Origin: Paenibacillus agilis
GTDB lineage: Bacteria; Bacillota; Bacilli; Paenibacillales; Paenibacillaceae
Direction: 5' to 3'
NCBI RefSeq assembly: GCF_007786455.1
Contig: NZ_VNJK01000001.1
Span: 590,673-654,672 of the forward strand
DNA length: 64,000 nucleotides
This document shows, in pieces, positions 37,657 through 47,098 of this stretch. Under the pieces are notes generated by a model that did not search any database, was not told the origin of the DNA, and worked only from the letters and a program-made list of their open reading frames with translations. The translations under genes and the position numbers were made by a program. The first letter of the stretch is position 1, and every line of letters begins with the position of its first letter.

Positions 37657-38172
37657 ATGGAAGAAAAAGCTATCGATAACAATGAAGAAGTGCCGCTGCG
37701 GCAAAAATACGGTGTGTCAGGTTTAGGAGGATGGTTAATTGTCATTCAAATTGGGTTGTATTTGACCATTTTGCTATTGGGTAAGCAAGTCTATGATCTT
37801 TTTCCTGTTTTTACAGACCCGAAAGTATGGAATATGCTCACGTCTGAAGGCTCCATTTTCTATCATCCTTTATGGAAACCTACGTTGATTTTTGAGATTA
37901 TATTTCTTTGTTTGTTTTTGATTCTAGGTATTGTTGCTTTAATTATTATGTACTGCAAAAAGTCGGGTTTTCCTAAGCTTATGATAGGTTTATACATAGG
38001 GAATTTAATATTCCAAATTGTTGACACGATACTCGCATCCCAAAATGAGATCATGACTCAATTTTATCCCGGGAACTTATGGGGCGATGTAGTTAGAGCG
38101 GGGATCGTTTGTGCGATATGGATTCCATACTTAATAAAGTCTGATCGAGTGGCAAATACGTTTGTGAAGTAG
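37657..38172 (+). CDS. DUF2569-family membrane protein
   Basis: 171 residues, AAAAGGGGAG upstream. The GVSGLGGWLIVIQIGLYL segment followed by three further hydrophobic spans matches the DUF2569 family of four-helix integral membrane proteins. No known function. The next gene is 49 bases on and may be cotranscribed. Confidence 0.75.
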   Translation: MEEKAIDNNEEVPLRQKYGVSGLGGWLIVIQIGLYLTILLLGKQVYDLFPVFTDPKVWNMLTSEGSIFYHPLWKPTLIFEIIFLCLFLILGIVALIIMYCKKSGFPKLMIGLYIGNLIFQIVDTILASQNEIMTQFYPGNLWGDVVRAGIVCAIWIPYLIKSDRVANTFVK

Positions 38173-38221
38173 TTTAAAAATGGAGCTACGTATGGATATT
38201 ACACCAAAGGAGCTGACTGTA

Positions 38222-38767
38222 ATGAAGCATACTGCAGTATGGAATCGTTTGCCGGATAACGGCATGGAATATTGCAGGCTAGAACTAGAGCCATCTATCG
38301 AGATTACAGGAAAAGTGATTCGTGTGTATGAAGGTGAAAAATATTTTGTGGAGTATATCGTGAACTGCGATCAAGCGGGAAACACGGAGGAAGTGCATTT
38401 GTATTATCGGAACGAATCGATGAGCAATCGGATGACAATAGCACGTGATGGGAATGGTAGTTGGACATGGAATCGGCAGGTGATCGAAGGAGTGTCTGAA
38501 GCAAAAGACATTGATATCGGTATAACTCCATCTACCAATGTACTGCCTATTCGGCGCTTGCAACTAGCTGTAGGAGAGTCATCCGAGCTGACAACGGCTT
38601 GGGTGCGCTTCCCTGAATTTGATATTCAACCTTTAAGACAAGAGTATACAAGATTAGATTCATTTACATATCGATATCGTTCTATAGAGAGCGGATATAC
38701 AGCTATTTTAAAGGTAGACGAGAATGGATTAGTAGAGGACTATGAGGATGAATGGATAAGGCTTTAA
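38222..38767 (+). CDS. Glycolipid-binding-domain protein (DUF1089-like)
   Basis: 181 residues from ATG 38222, which has AAAGGAG 9 bases upstream and gives the family's usual start (MKHTAVWNRLPDNGMEYC). An upstream in-frame ATG is less likely. Conserved features: MEYCRLEL, VEYIVNCD, DIDIGITPSTNVLPIRRLQL and RQEYTRL. The family is a beta-barrel predicted to bind glycolipid-like ligands. Cytoplasmic, no signal peptide. Confidence 0.75.
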   Translation: MKHTAVWNRLPDNGMEYCRLELEPSIEITGKVIRVYEGEKYFVEYIVNCDQAGNTEEVHLYYRNESMSNRMTIARDGNGSWTWNRQVIEGVSEAKDIDIGITPSTNVLPIRRLQLAVGESSELTTAWVRFPEFDIQPLRQEYTRLDSFTYRYRSIESGYTAILKVDENGLVEDYEDEWIRL

Positions 38768-38811
38768 GTCTGAGATGAACCAGTATCAGAAGTTGATAAG
38801 GAGATAGTTGT

Positions 38812-39303
38812 ATGAAAATCAATCATGAACTATACACGATGTGTATGATTGAGAAGGGCGATAAGGTGCTTTTACTAAATCGACCAACAAAACGTGGATT
38901 TCCGGGCTATATAGCTCCGGGAGGCAAGGTTGACTATCCAGAAAGTATCGTAAATGGTGCGATACGTGAAGTAAGAGAAGAAACGGGACTCATTGTAACA
39001 GACATCATTTACAAAGGATTAGCAGAATACTGTGAACCTCAGACAGGATTGCGATCAATGGTGTTTAACTATTTAGCTGCTTCCTTCGAAGGGGAAATAT
39101 TAGAGCATCCGCCAGAAGGAGAATTGCTCTGGATAGACAAAGATAAGGCACTTGAGCTGCCAATGCAAGATTGGTTTCGAAGTCGGTTTCCCTTGTTTTT
39201 TCAACCAGGCACGTTTGAAATTAGTTCGGTCTGGGATAAAGAGGAGCAGATAACCATTAGTAAAACGGAGAAACAATATGTAGAACGAGTAACAGTTACA
39301 TAG
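38812..39303 (+). CDS. NUDIX hydrolase
   Basis: 163 residues, GGAG upstream. The Nudix box runs from about residue 37 to 60 (GGKVDYPESIVNGAIREVRE plus ETG), with the catalytic REVREE intact. The family hydrolyses nucleoside diphosphates linked to another moiety; the YTMCMIEKGDKVLLLNRP N-terminus is like MutT/8-oxo-dGTPase members. Forms a small run with the two previous genes, with gaps of 49 and 44 bases. Confidence 0.9.
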   Translation: MKINHELYTMCMIEKGDKVLLLNRPTKRGFPGYIAPGGKVDYPESIVNGAIREVREETGLIVTDIIYKGLAEYCEPQTGLRSMVFNYLAASFEGEILEHPPEGELLWIDKDKALELPMQDWFRSRFPLFFQPGTFEISSVWDKEEQITISKTEKQYVERVTVT

Positions 39304-39444
39304 AGAAATAGCATCATACGGGATGAATGGAATAGGCGAGCTCCAATTTGAATCCTTTTAAAATGTACTCGTACATAAGCTAGCAATCTATCACATCTAT
39401 GCTCCTTTATTAATAGGATAAATAGTAATAAAGGAGGGATAGTG

Positions 39445-39903
39445 ATGGCTTTTCAAGTGTTAGACTTACGTCTGTCCCAGTTTAGTAATACAAATACGGG
39501 CCTGATAGATATAACGGATACTCCTATTTTAATAGGAGATATCGGTTTGATTACAACTGCCGCAGCAGGAACGGCCCAGGCAGGTGACGTAAGAGTTTGG
39601 TTGTCAGGGACGGTAGGGGTGTCAACTGGGGGTGAACCACCAGATATACAATTTGTCATTGAGCGCAATGGCGCCGACACATTTGGATCAGGCACTGTCA
39701 TTTATACATCAACGGTTAATCCAAATGATTTTACAAATTCAGCATTTAGTATTACAGCAGCAGATTTTCCGCCAGCAACGGATGTGAATACGAACCAAAT
39801 TCGATACACACTATTTGTTTCTTCTTCACCCGCATCAGGTAATGAAATAACGGGTCCAGTTGCATTTAACGGAATTGCAGCGGTGGGAGCGGGGCCATTT
39901 TAA
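39445..39903 (+). CDS. Hypothetical beta-rich protein
   Basis: 152 residues; I prefer ATG 39445 with AAAGGAGGG 5 bases upstream over the GTG one codon before. No signal peptide. Ser/Thr/Asn-rich and predicted all-beta (LRLSQFSNTNTGLIDITDTP, GDVRVWLSGTVGVSTGG, QFVIERNGADTFGSGTVIYT). The pattern is reminiscent of exosporium/spore-surface or jelly-roll proteins, but I cannot name a family. It is followed by a terminator. Confidence 0.5.
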   Translation: MAFQVLDLRLSQFSNTNTGLIDITDTPILIGDIGLITTAAAGTAQAGDVRVWLSGTVGVSTGGEPPDIQFVIERNGADTFGSGTVIYTSTVNPNDFTNSAFSITAADFPPATDVNTNQIRYTLFVSSSPASGNEITGPVAFNGIAAVGAGPF

Positions 39904-39974
39904 CGAAAACATAGGAGCTTCCATTAAAAGTTTTCGGGTTCATGCACCGATAAATCGTTTCAATAATAGAAGAC

Positions 39975-40024
39975 AAGCCGCTGAGCATGGTCATTGTACA
40001 CCATTTTATGCAGCGGCTTTTTAT
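39975..40024 (+). terminator. Rho-independent terminator
   Basis: AAGCCGCTG / CAGCGGCTT with a long loop and TTTTTA tail; serves the beta-rich protein gene. Confidence 0.75.
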
Positions 40025-40135
40025 ATTGGAGAGATAGTAGAGAGCGAGAGCTAGCCAATCAAACATGAATGCGAACTATGAATTGTTGGATTATGGACTA
40101 CGTGGTTTTCACATTTAATGAGGATAGCTAGTTTT

Positions 40136-41479
40136 TTAATCCTCTTTCATACCTTCCCCGATCTTTACGGTTACATCCTCATACTTATCTTTATTTTCGT
40201 CCAGCAGATTGATAGGCTTGCCTTTCAGAAAATGATCAAAGAAGTCCAACGTATATTCATTAATAATCCGATGTTGACGAGATACTGATTTCAAGCTGGA
40301 AGCAGCATCTTTCGTCGAAGCTGCCTCAAGAGCTAATGGGAAATCACAGAACGTTTCATGCTTGGTATGTTTGAATGATAGGGAATAGCTATGACGCAGA
40401 GCCTGTTTATAGCGTGTGATCGAATGTTCCATCATTTCTTTTATTTTTTCTACACTTGTTCCATGTTCGGCTGCAAGCTCTTTAGGGTCAATGTTCTCGA
40501 AATTTGCCAATCCATCCGCATCGGCAGCGCCCATGAATAGGAACGGACCTGGTATGCCCGTATCTGGAATCACTTTCCCATAAAAGCTCCCATCCATATT
40601 GAGCCCTGCTTTGACACGGCTGTCGACTAGCATGACTTGAGCAGCAGTAGCGCCACCAAACGAATGACCAAGCATCCCGATTCGTTTAAGATCGAGCTGC
40701 TTCCATATAGGATAGCTATATTTCTGGGACAGTTGTTCCAGCCGATCCAATACGAATTGAATATCTTTTACCCACACGTTCGTAATTAACTGATCCATGT
40801 AGGAGGTGCTATCCATTTCACTACCTATGAATGGTGCGACCTTTCCAGTTGGGAATTGAGTCAAAAATGAATTATACGTATGCTGTACACTTACGACGAT
40901 ATATCCTTGGCTTGCCAAAGGCTCTACGAGAAAACGATAGGAATCATTTCGAGCGCCAAAGCCGTGTGAAAAAATAAGGACCGGATATTTTTGTTTGTTT
41001 TCTACGATAGGAGCTTTAATTAAGGAATGAGTTGTTGACAGAAATATAGGCATGGACAGACTCGCTGGAATTTGTGCATAGCTTTCAAACGCTTTAGCGT
41101 GTGTTTGTGGGTCGTCCGAGAATAGCTGACGTTTATGAGTGGCATTTGTTGCTTTCGTCGGGTACCATACTTGAATCATCAGTTCGCGATGATCTTTTTG
41201 GGTAGCGGTAAAGGTCTCAGGACGTGACTTGTCGATCCAATGGAATGTTTCTGTCCCCACTTGATAGGGCCCTGTAAGTGCAGGAAACTGCACGGTATCA
41301 GGCTTGGATGCTTTGGCAGTTGCAACAGCAGTGAATGATGCAGCTTCAGCCGTTTCTCCGAATGGCTGTGTACCCTCATTTCCAACTGCTTGGCTTACAC
41401 TGCTGAAGGCAAATAAGGAGCATAGAAGCGTGAGCAGCAGCAATTTGCTTTTCCTTTTCATCGTAAGTTTGGATTTCAT
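40136..41479 (-). CDS. Secreted PAF-acetylhydrolase-like esterase (copy 1)
   Basis: 447 residues, AAAGGAG before ATG 41479. Signal peptide MKSKLTMKRKSKLLLLTLL...FAFSSVSQA. Alpha/beta-hydrolase of the PAF-AH type: oxyanion/HGFG segment LIFSHGFGARNDSYRF, nucleophile LGHSFGGATAAQVM, Asp in LNMDGSFYG and a candidate His in KHTKHETFCD. Probably cleaves acyl esters or phospholipid-type substrates outside the cell. About 60% identical in feel to the next gene, with the same order, so a tandem duplication. Confidence 0.8.
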   Translation of the reverse strand: MKSKLTMKRKSKLLLLTLLCSLFAFSSVSQAVGNEGTQPFGETAEAASFTAVATAKASKPDTVQFPALTGPYQVGTETFHWIDKSRPETFTATQKDHRELMIQVWYPTKATNATHKRQLFSDDPQTHAKAFESYAQIPASLSMPIFLSTTHSLIKAPIVENKQKYPVLIFSHGFGARNDSYRFLVEPLASQGYIVVSVQHTYNSFLTQFPTGKVAPFIGSEMDSTSYMDQLITNVWVKDIQFVLDRLEQLSQKYSYPIWKQLDLKRIGMLGHSFGGATAAQVMLVDSRVKAGLNMDGSFYGKVIPDTGIPGPFLFMGAADADGLANFENIDPKELAAEHGTSVEKIKEMMEHSITRYKQALRHSYSLSFKHTKHETFCDFPLALEAASTKDAASSLKSVSRQHRIINEYTLDFFDHFLKGKPINLLDENKDKYEDVTVKIGEGMKED

Positions 41480-41612
41480 ATCGATTCTCCTTTAGATAAA
41501 TAGAATGTATTTTGACTGTTCTAGGTGTGAAGAGGCTAGTGGATGCAGTATGCTTTGAGGAGGTAACCCTTGCTTTTTATTATCGTGGAGCAGTGTGTAC
41601 TTTTTATGAATT

Positions 41613-41651
41613 TAAAAAGAACCTCGCCCGTTAATTATCGAGGAGGTTCCC
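41613..41651 (-). terminator. Terminator between the esterase copies
   Basis: On the minus strand GAACCTC and GAGGTTC pair around a 17-base loop, then TTTTTAAA; lies just after the stop of copy 2. Confidence 0.7.
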
Positions 41652-41664
41652 ATTTGAACGAATT

Positions 41665-43005
41665 CTACTTAGATGTTGCGGTTTTTGTCTTTGCGTGTTC
41701 TCCAACGTCTACCTTAACATCTTCAAGCTTGTTCTTCCCGTCCAACAGCTTCGTTGGCTTTCCTTTTAGGAAATGGTCGAAGAAATCCAATGTATAGGCA
41801 TTGATACTACTGTGAGTACGATACACGGTCTGTAATCTGGCAGCATCGTTCGATACAGATGGCAAGGATATTAACGGGGTGTCCGAAAATGTTCCATGGT
41901 CTGCATGACGGAAGGATACGGAATAACTAAAGCGTACTGCCTGCTTATAGCGTGCGATCACATGTTTCAACATTTCTGTCAATTTCTTTTCATCTACCCC
42001 TTGTGCTGCTGCGGCTTGCTTTGGATCGATACTCTCTAAACTTTTTAATCCATCGTAGCCAGCGCTCATCAGCATGAATGGGCCTGGAATTCCCGTTTCA
42101 GGAATCACCTTGCCAAAGAAGCCGCCGTCCATGTTGATACCTGCCTTTACACGATCATCTTGCAGCATGACTTGAGCAGCAGTAGCACCGCCAAAGGAAT
42201 GACCGAGCATTCCAACTCTACTCAGATCGGCCTGTTTCCATATGTGATAGCTCTTCTTCTCTGCAAGTTGTTCTAGACGATCCAATACAAATTGAACATC
42301 TTTCACCCACACTTTCGTTATCAATCGATCCATGTGAGAGGTGCTGTCGCTATTAGATCCGTTGAAAGTTGCAACTTTTCCATTAGGAAATGTGGTTATT
42401 AATGAATTATACGTATGCTGCACACTTACGACGATGTAGCCTTGGCTTGCCAATGGCTCTGCAATAAAACGATACGTGTCATTAAGCATGCCGAAGCCGT
42501 GTGATAAGATAAGCACCGGATGTTTTTGCTTCACTTCAGCGATAGGTGCTTTGATTAAGGATTGAGTGGTCGTATTGAGTAAAGGTAAAAATTGAGCAGC
42601 GGGTATTTTCGTGTAGTCTTCATAAAATTTCGCCAGTGCTGTTGGATTAGTTGCATAAGGTTCAAGCTTATGAGAGGCGCTTGTTGCGTTAGTCGGATAC
42701 CATATTTGAATCATCAGCTCGCGATGATCCGTCTTGTCTGCAGTGAACGTTTCAGGACGGGATTTATCAATCCAATGAAAACGCTCAGTCCCTACTTTGT
42801 ATGGGCCTTTAAGTGCTGGAAATGTAACAGTTGCCTGTTTGGACGAAGTTGTAGTGGCTTTCGTTTGTGTGTGGGCAACAGCTGCTTGCTGTTCTTGTTG
42901 GGAAGGACTACTTCCGAGCGCGTTCATTACGCTACTACCGACAAACATGGAACACAACATAACCGTAAATAAAAATTTGCTTTTCCCCATAAGCTTGACT
43001 TCCAT
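41665..43005 (-). CDS. Secreted PAF-acetylhydrolase-like esterase (copy 2)
   Basis: 446 residues if ATG 43005 is used, which aligns with the first copy; GGAGAG lies 9 bases upstream. Signal peptide with hydrophobic core LFTVMLCSMFVG. Matching motifs LILSHGFGMLNDTYRFI, MLGHSFGGATAAQVM, INMDGGFFG and RHADHGTFSDTP. Same enzyme type as copy 1; sequence divergence suggests different substrates or regulation. Each copy has its own leader sequence and its own terminator, so they are not clearly one operon. Confidence 0.8.
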   Translation of the reverse strand: MEVKLMGKSKFLFTVMLCSMFVGSSVMNALGSSPSQQEQQAAVAHTQTKATTTSSKQATVTFPALKGPYKVGTERFHWIDKSRPETFTADKTDHRELMIQIWYPTNATSASHKLEPYATNPTALAKFYEDYTKIPAAQFLPLLNTTTQSLIKAPIAEVKQKHPVLILSHGFGMLNDTYRFIAEPLASQGYIVVSVQHTYNSLITTFPNGKVATFNGSNSDSTSHMDRLITKVWVKDVQFVLDRLEQLAEKKSYHIWKQADLSRVGMLGHSFGGATAAQVMLQDDRVKAGINMDGGFFGKVIPETGIPGPFMLMSAGYDGLKSLESIDPKQAAAAQGVDEKKLTEMLKHVIARYKQAVRFSYSVSFRHADHGTFSDTPLISLPSVSNDAARLQTVYRTHSSINAYTLDFFDHFLKGKPTKLLDGKNKLEDVKVDVGEHAKTKTATSK

Positions 43006-43053
43006 CATGCAACTCTCCATTTCATCAAATAGGTTTGTGTGAACGAATACAGG

Positions 43054-45429
43054 CTAACTTATACTTACTTTCATTGACTTAGACTCACTTGAAGGAGATT
43101 GCCCTTCATTTGTGGATGAATGTATCGGAAGCTTAGGCGGTTCTACGCCTAGCAGGTGTCTTATGAAGAAATCCCACTTTCTACGAATAAAATAGGCTTC
43201 TTCTGAAATACCATGCCCGACATTAGGCATAATAAGTAAATCGAAATCTTTATCCGCCTTAATCAGCGCATCGGCTAGCCTTAACGTCTGGCCGATATGA
43301 ACATTATCATCGATATCACCGTGTGCGAGCAGCAGCTTGCCTTTCAAATTCGCCGCCAAATCTGCATTTGCCTGATTCGTATAGCGGTCTGGATATTGCG
43401 GATCAAGCATTCCTTGATAATGTTCACCCCACATATGGGTATACATCAATTGGTCGTGATTGCCTGCTGAAGCAACGGCTGCTTGGTACGTATCAGGGTA
43501 TTTCAAAATAGCACGTGCCGCGCCATAACCACCGCCAGAACTGCCCCAAATTCCTACACGTTCGATATTCAAGAAAGGATAGAGCTGTGCTAATTGAGGC
43601 AAAGCTGCTACATGGTCGTCAAGGCCAGCTCCCCCACCCATATTTCCTGCTACTACGTTGATAAATTCACGCGAACGGAAAGGGGTCCCTTTTCCATCCA
43701 TAATGATAGTGGCGAAGCCTAGTTGAGCGAGTGCTTGCGCACCGCCAGTTTCCCCGGCTGATAAGTTGAACGACTTCGGCGTTTGAATGACCTGGGGGCC
43801 GGCATAGTAATGATCGATAACCGGATACAATTGTGCTGGATCAAGATTAGCAGGCTTAATGATTATGCCGTATAAATCAGTGACTCCATCTGCAGCCTTG
43901 ACCGTGAAGCGCTCTGGCATTTGGTAGCCTCTGTTCAGCAATGGCTGTATATTCGCCTGCTCAAGTTCACGAATAGTTTCTCCGTTGGTTGCTTGCAGAA
44001 CAGAAACTGGAGCGAGGTCAACACGGGAGTAAGTATTGACGATAAACGATAAGTCAGGTGAGAGTATAACTTTATGATGGGCGTCTTCAGGTGTAAGAAG
44101 GGTAAGAGATGATCCATCTAGTTGAATCCGATATAGGTGCTGGTAATAGGGATCCCGTCCAGCTTCTCGTCCGCTTGCCGTGAAATAAATCCACCTTTGT
44201 TCTTCGTCAATGGCGATGAGGCGTCTCACGTTCCAGTCACCGGATGTTATGGCATTTCTTGTTTGGCCTGTGCAGGAGTCGATGAGATAGAAATGGCCGT
44301 AGCCATCTCGTTCAGACAGCCAGATGAGAGAATCGTCCTGCAGCAGTTGGAAGTTAGGGTTCAATGATGGCATAATTTCTAGATAACTGAAGTAAGAGGT
44401 GTTTCCATTATGATATAAATGCGAGAAAATAAACGGTTCATTTGTTTCTTCTACAACGACTCTTGTTTCACCTGTATCAGCTTGGACGAGGATGAGCTGT
44501 GCGGACTTGAAGTCTCTGGCTACTTGTTTATAGTAGGCCTGTTGACTATCTGCAGACCATCCAGCTAACGGCGTTATAGGGTGGAAAGCAGTAGGACTAG
44601 TAGCAACAACAGGATCTGCACCTACTCGTATCGAGTCTTGATTATCGATATCAGCAATATACACTTCCATCATCGGGACATGCTGATCCCCAACTATTGC
44701 AAAGCGTGACGTGTATAAAGCAGGGCGAACTTCCTTAGGATCCAAAGGCACGTTCTGCACGATGTGAAGCTCTTGAACGTTTCGCTCGTCCAGACGCAGC
44801 GTAAGCAGCTTCTTCGAATCTGGCGACCAGACAACACTTGGTGGGGGAGCGTAGCCAGTGATTTGTTGCGAGCTCTCATTCATGGCAGAGCCTTCGGAGC
44901 CGTATTCGTAGTAATGTTCTCCATCGTAGGTTAGCTGCCGCACTTCCTCTGTTTCCAGATGGCGAACATATAGATTATATTGTTCTACATAGGCTGCCCA
45001 TTGCCCGTCAGGGGACAACCGCTCGTGTGGCTTAGCTTGTGGAGGAGCTATTTCATGGCATTCGTGCTTCGTCTGATCATAAGTCCAATATTTATCTTTG
45101 GCAACAAAATTAATACTAGAATCGTGCTCATGAATCTTCAGTTTTTGTATTGGCAGCTGGTGAGGATCAATTTCCTCTTGTAAAACCTTACTTAAGGCTG
45201 CTGCCAAACGAGCGTGGTCAAAGGCGAGTTCTAGCGAATTGCAAACAGGATTTACGATAACGAACTCGCTTCCTTTTTGTGCGCCCACCCGAATATCACG
45301 CTGGTACCAGAATGTTGACGATTGCCCGATCCAGTGCGGGACGACATGGACATTGTCTACATCCGCTTGCCAATTCATGCTCCATTCTTTAGCTTTTGCA
45401 TACTGCTCAGTGGTTACTACTTGTTTCAT
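43054..45429 (-). CDS. S9-family prolyl oligopeptidase (dipeptidyl-peptidase-like)
   Basis: 791 residues, cytoplasmic (no signal peptide). The N-terminal half has the beta-propeller of the dipeptidyl-peptidase type (WAAYVEQYNLYVRHLETEE, AWSPDSK-like repeats). The C-terminal hydrolase domain has GIWGSSGGGYGAARAI with the nucleophile Ser, LLLAHGDIDDNVHIGQTLRL with the Asp, and the His in NVGHGISEEAYF. Post-proline-type exopeptidase; likely scavenges peptides. Monocistronic, separate from the downstream esterase gene by 48 bases and with a palindrome in front of its start. Confidence 0.85.
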   Translation of the reverse strand: MKQVVTTEQYAKAKEWSMNWQADVDNVHVVPHWIGQSSTFWYQRDIRVGAQKGSEFVIVNPVCNSLELAFDHARLAAALSKVLQEEIDPHQLPIQKLKIHEHDSSINFVAKDKYWTYDQTKHECHEIAPPQAKPHERLSPDGQWAAYVEQYNLYVRHLETEEVRQLTYDGEHYYEYGSEGSAMNESSQQITGYAPPPSVVWSPDSKKLLTLRLDERNVQELHIVQNVPLDPKEVRPALYTSRFAIVGDQHVPMMEVYIADIDNQDSIRVGADPVVATSPTAFHPITPLAGWSADSQQAYYKQVARDFKSAQLILVQADTGETRVVVEETNEPFIFSHLYHNGNTSYFSYLEIMPSLNPNFQLLQDDSLIWLSERDGYGHFYLIDSCTGQTRNAITSGDWNVRRLIAIDEEQRWIYFTASGREAGRDPYYQHLYRIQLDGSSLTLLTPEDAHHKVILSPDLSFIVNTYSRVDLAPVSVLQATNGETIRELEQANIQPLLNRGYQMPERFTVKAADGVTDLYGIIIKPANLDPAQLYPVIDHYYAGPQVIQTPKSFNLSAGETGGAQALAQLGFATIIMDGKGTPFRSREFINVVAGNMGGGAGLDDHVAALPQLAQLYPFLNIERVGIWGSSGGGYGAARAILKYPDTYQAAVASAGNHDQLMYTHMWGEHYQGMLDPQYPDRYTNQANADLAANLKGKLLLAHGDIDDNVHIGQTLRLADALIKADKDFDLLIMPNVGHGISEEAYFIRRKWDFFIRHLLGVEPPKLPIHSSTNEGQSPSSESKSMKVSIS

Positions 45430-45765
45430 TGATCTTCACTCCTATCCAATAATTTTGTTAATCACCTCGTGGGTGATTTTAGTGTGAAGGGCTCAATGCT
45501 GTTAGGAAGCTATTGTGCAGCCCTTTGAATACTATTATTAAGGAGCACTGTGTACTTTTTATGTACATGTAAACTTGCTTATTTAATGTGGATGAAAAAT
45601 TGTTCGGAAAGTGTGAGAGATGAATGGAGTGGGAGTTGTTGCAGCCTACGCCTATCTACAGCTTGAAGACATATGTCCTAGTTATTTTTCCAGTGTATGA
45701 TTACGATGAGGGAATAGAAAAAAGGTAGTAATTGGATATATAATAAAAAACGAAGGGCTGAGCAT
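45430..45765. other. Divergent intergenic region with a small inverted repeat
   Basis: 336 bases, no gene. AATCACC/GGGTGATT at 45462-45478 is a short stem near the S9-peptidase start on the minus strand, a possible operator. A TATAAT lies about 45738-45745 upstream of the HD gene, without a clear minus-35 box. Confidence 0.4.
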
Positions 45766-46353
45766 ATGGAATCTATTTTGCAGAAACAACTCCAATTCTT
45801 GATTGAGATAGACAAGCTCAAGACGATTCAAAGAAAAACGAAGATCGTTAGTGATACAAGATTAGAAAATGATGCGGAGCATTCCTGGCATATAGCCGTA
45901 ATGGCGCTTATCCTTAACGGTCACGCAAATGAAGAAGTTGATTTGTTTAAAGTAGTGAAAATGCTGCTTATTCATGATCTAGTTGAGATTGATGCAGGTG
46001 ACACATTTGCGTACGATACATCAGGGTATGAGGACAAACATGAGCGAGAGCTGCAAGCCGCGCAGCGAATTTTTGGTCTTTTGCCAGCAGAGCAGGGAGA
46101 GGAACTAATGAATTTGTGGCTTGAATTTGAACGGAAAGAGAGTAAGGAAGCACAATTTGCCGCCTCGCTAGATCGCTTGCATCCTATCCTAAATAACTAT
46201 CAAAATGAAGGCGACACGTGGCTAACCTACCAAATTACAAGTGAGCAAATTTTGAAGCGGAATCGTGAAATTGACAATGGTTCCAAAACGTTGTGGGCAT
46301 ACACCCAACAGCTAGTTCATGATTCGATTGCACGTGGGTATGTACTCGAGTAA
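45766..46353 (+). CDS. HD-domain hydrolase (YfbR/HDDC2-like)
   Basis: 195 residues, GAAGGG upstream. Metal ligands His39 (NDAEHSWHIAVMA), His70-Asp71 (LLIHDLVEIDAGDT) and a later Asp in AASLDRLHP. The family includes 5'-deoxynucleotidases. Cytoplasmic; probably a nucleotidase cleaning up dNMPs. Monocistronic in appearance. Confidence 0.85.
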   Translation: MESILQKQLQFLIEIDKLKTIQRKTKIVSDTRLENDAEHSWHIAVMALILNGHANEEVDLFKVVKMLLIHDLVEIDAGDTFAYDTSGYEDKHERELQAAQRIFGLLPAEQGEELMNLWLEFERKESKEAQFAASLDRLHPILNNYQNEGDTWLTYQITSEQILKRNREIDNGSKTLWAYTQQLVHDSIARGYVLE

Positions 46354-46434
46354 GCTAAGGCTCTAATGAAAAATTAGTTGTGAAAATAGGAGAGTGGCTC
46401 AATTTGAAGATTTTATGAGAGGGGAAATAAGGCG

Positions 46435-46962
46435 ATGGAGATCAATCAATTTTCATTTTCAGGCACTCCCTTTGAACCGATACTGAATCCTACTTCGGTA
46501 GAACGCAACGATTTTATTAGTCAGATTCCAGAAATAATTATAGAGTTACGAAGTATAGTGAAGGATCTAGCTCCTGAACAACTTCAGTGCTCATACCGTC
46601 CTGGAGGCTGGACGATTCAACAGATTGTACATCATTTAGCAGATAATAACGTAAACGCCTATTTGCGGTTTAAGCGGGCGTTAACCGAAGTAGAACCGAT
46701 AGTGAGCTCGTACGATCAAGATGCTTGGGCGGCGCTCGATGAATATCAGCATTTGCCCATTGAGGATTCCCTGCTGCTCATTGAAACGCTTCACCGAAGA
46801 TTTTTCATCCTCTGTACCAGCCTAACCCCAGATGATTTTCGCAGAACTTTACGAACCCAAGTACTAGATGCCATCACACTAGATATTGCTCTTCAAAGAC
46901 TGATTTGGCATGACCGACATCATATTGCTCACATTCGTTTAGCGATTGAAAAAGCGTTATGA
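46435..46962 (+). CDS. DinB/YfiT-like metal-dependent transferase
   Basis: 175 residues, GAGGGGAAATAAGG upstream. Four-helix DinB fold with the metal His triad: GWTIQQIVHHLADNN (His66/His67) and WHDRHHIAHIRLA near the C-terminus. The family's best-known Bacillus members are YfiT/BstA, bacillithiol S-transferases. Function inferred from the family; it would fit a bacillithiol-using Bacillales. Followed by a bidirectional terminator. Confidence 0.8.
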   Translation: MEINQFSFSGTPFEPILNPTSVERNDFISQIPEIIIELRSIVKDLAPEQLQCSYRPGGWTIQQIVHHLADNNVNAYLRFKRALTEVEPIVSSYDQDAWAALDEYQHLPIEDSLLLIETLHRRFFILCTSLTPDDFRRTLRTQVLDAITLDIALQRLIWHDRHHIAHIRLAIEKAL

Positions 46963-47030
46963 ATCGAAGTGAGCTCGTGCATGATAAAGACAATTACAGC
47001 GTGCTATATGATTTCATTGTAGATAAAAGA

Positions 47031-47066
47031 AAAGCCGCTCCAATAAGCGTTTGGAAGCGGCTTTTT
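47031..47066. terminator. Bidirectional terminator
   Basis: AAAGCCGCTCCAA / TTGGAAGCGGCTTT with TTTT; stands between the DinB gene and the converging SRPBCC-PDZ gene. Confidence 0.85.
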
Positions 47067-47098
47067 ATACGTATATGTGTTGAAAAGTCAAACTCGTT

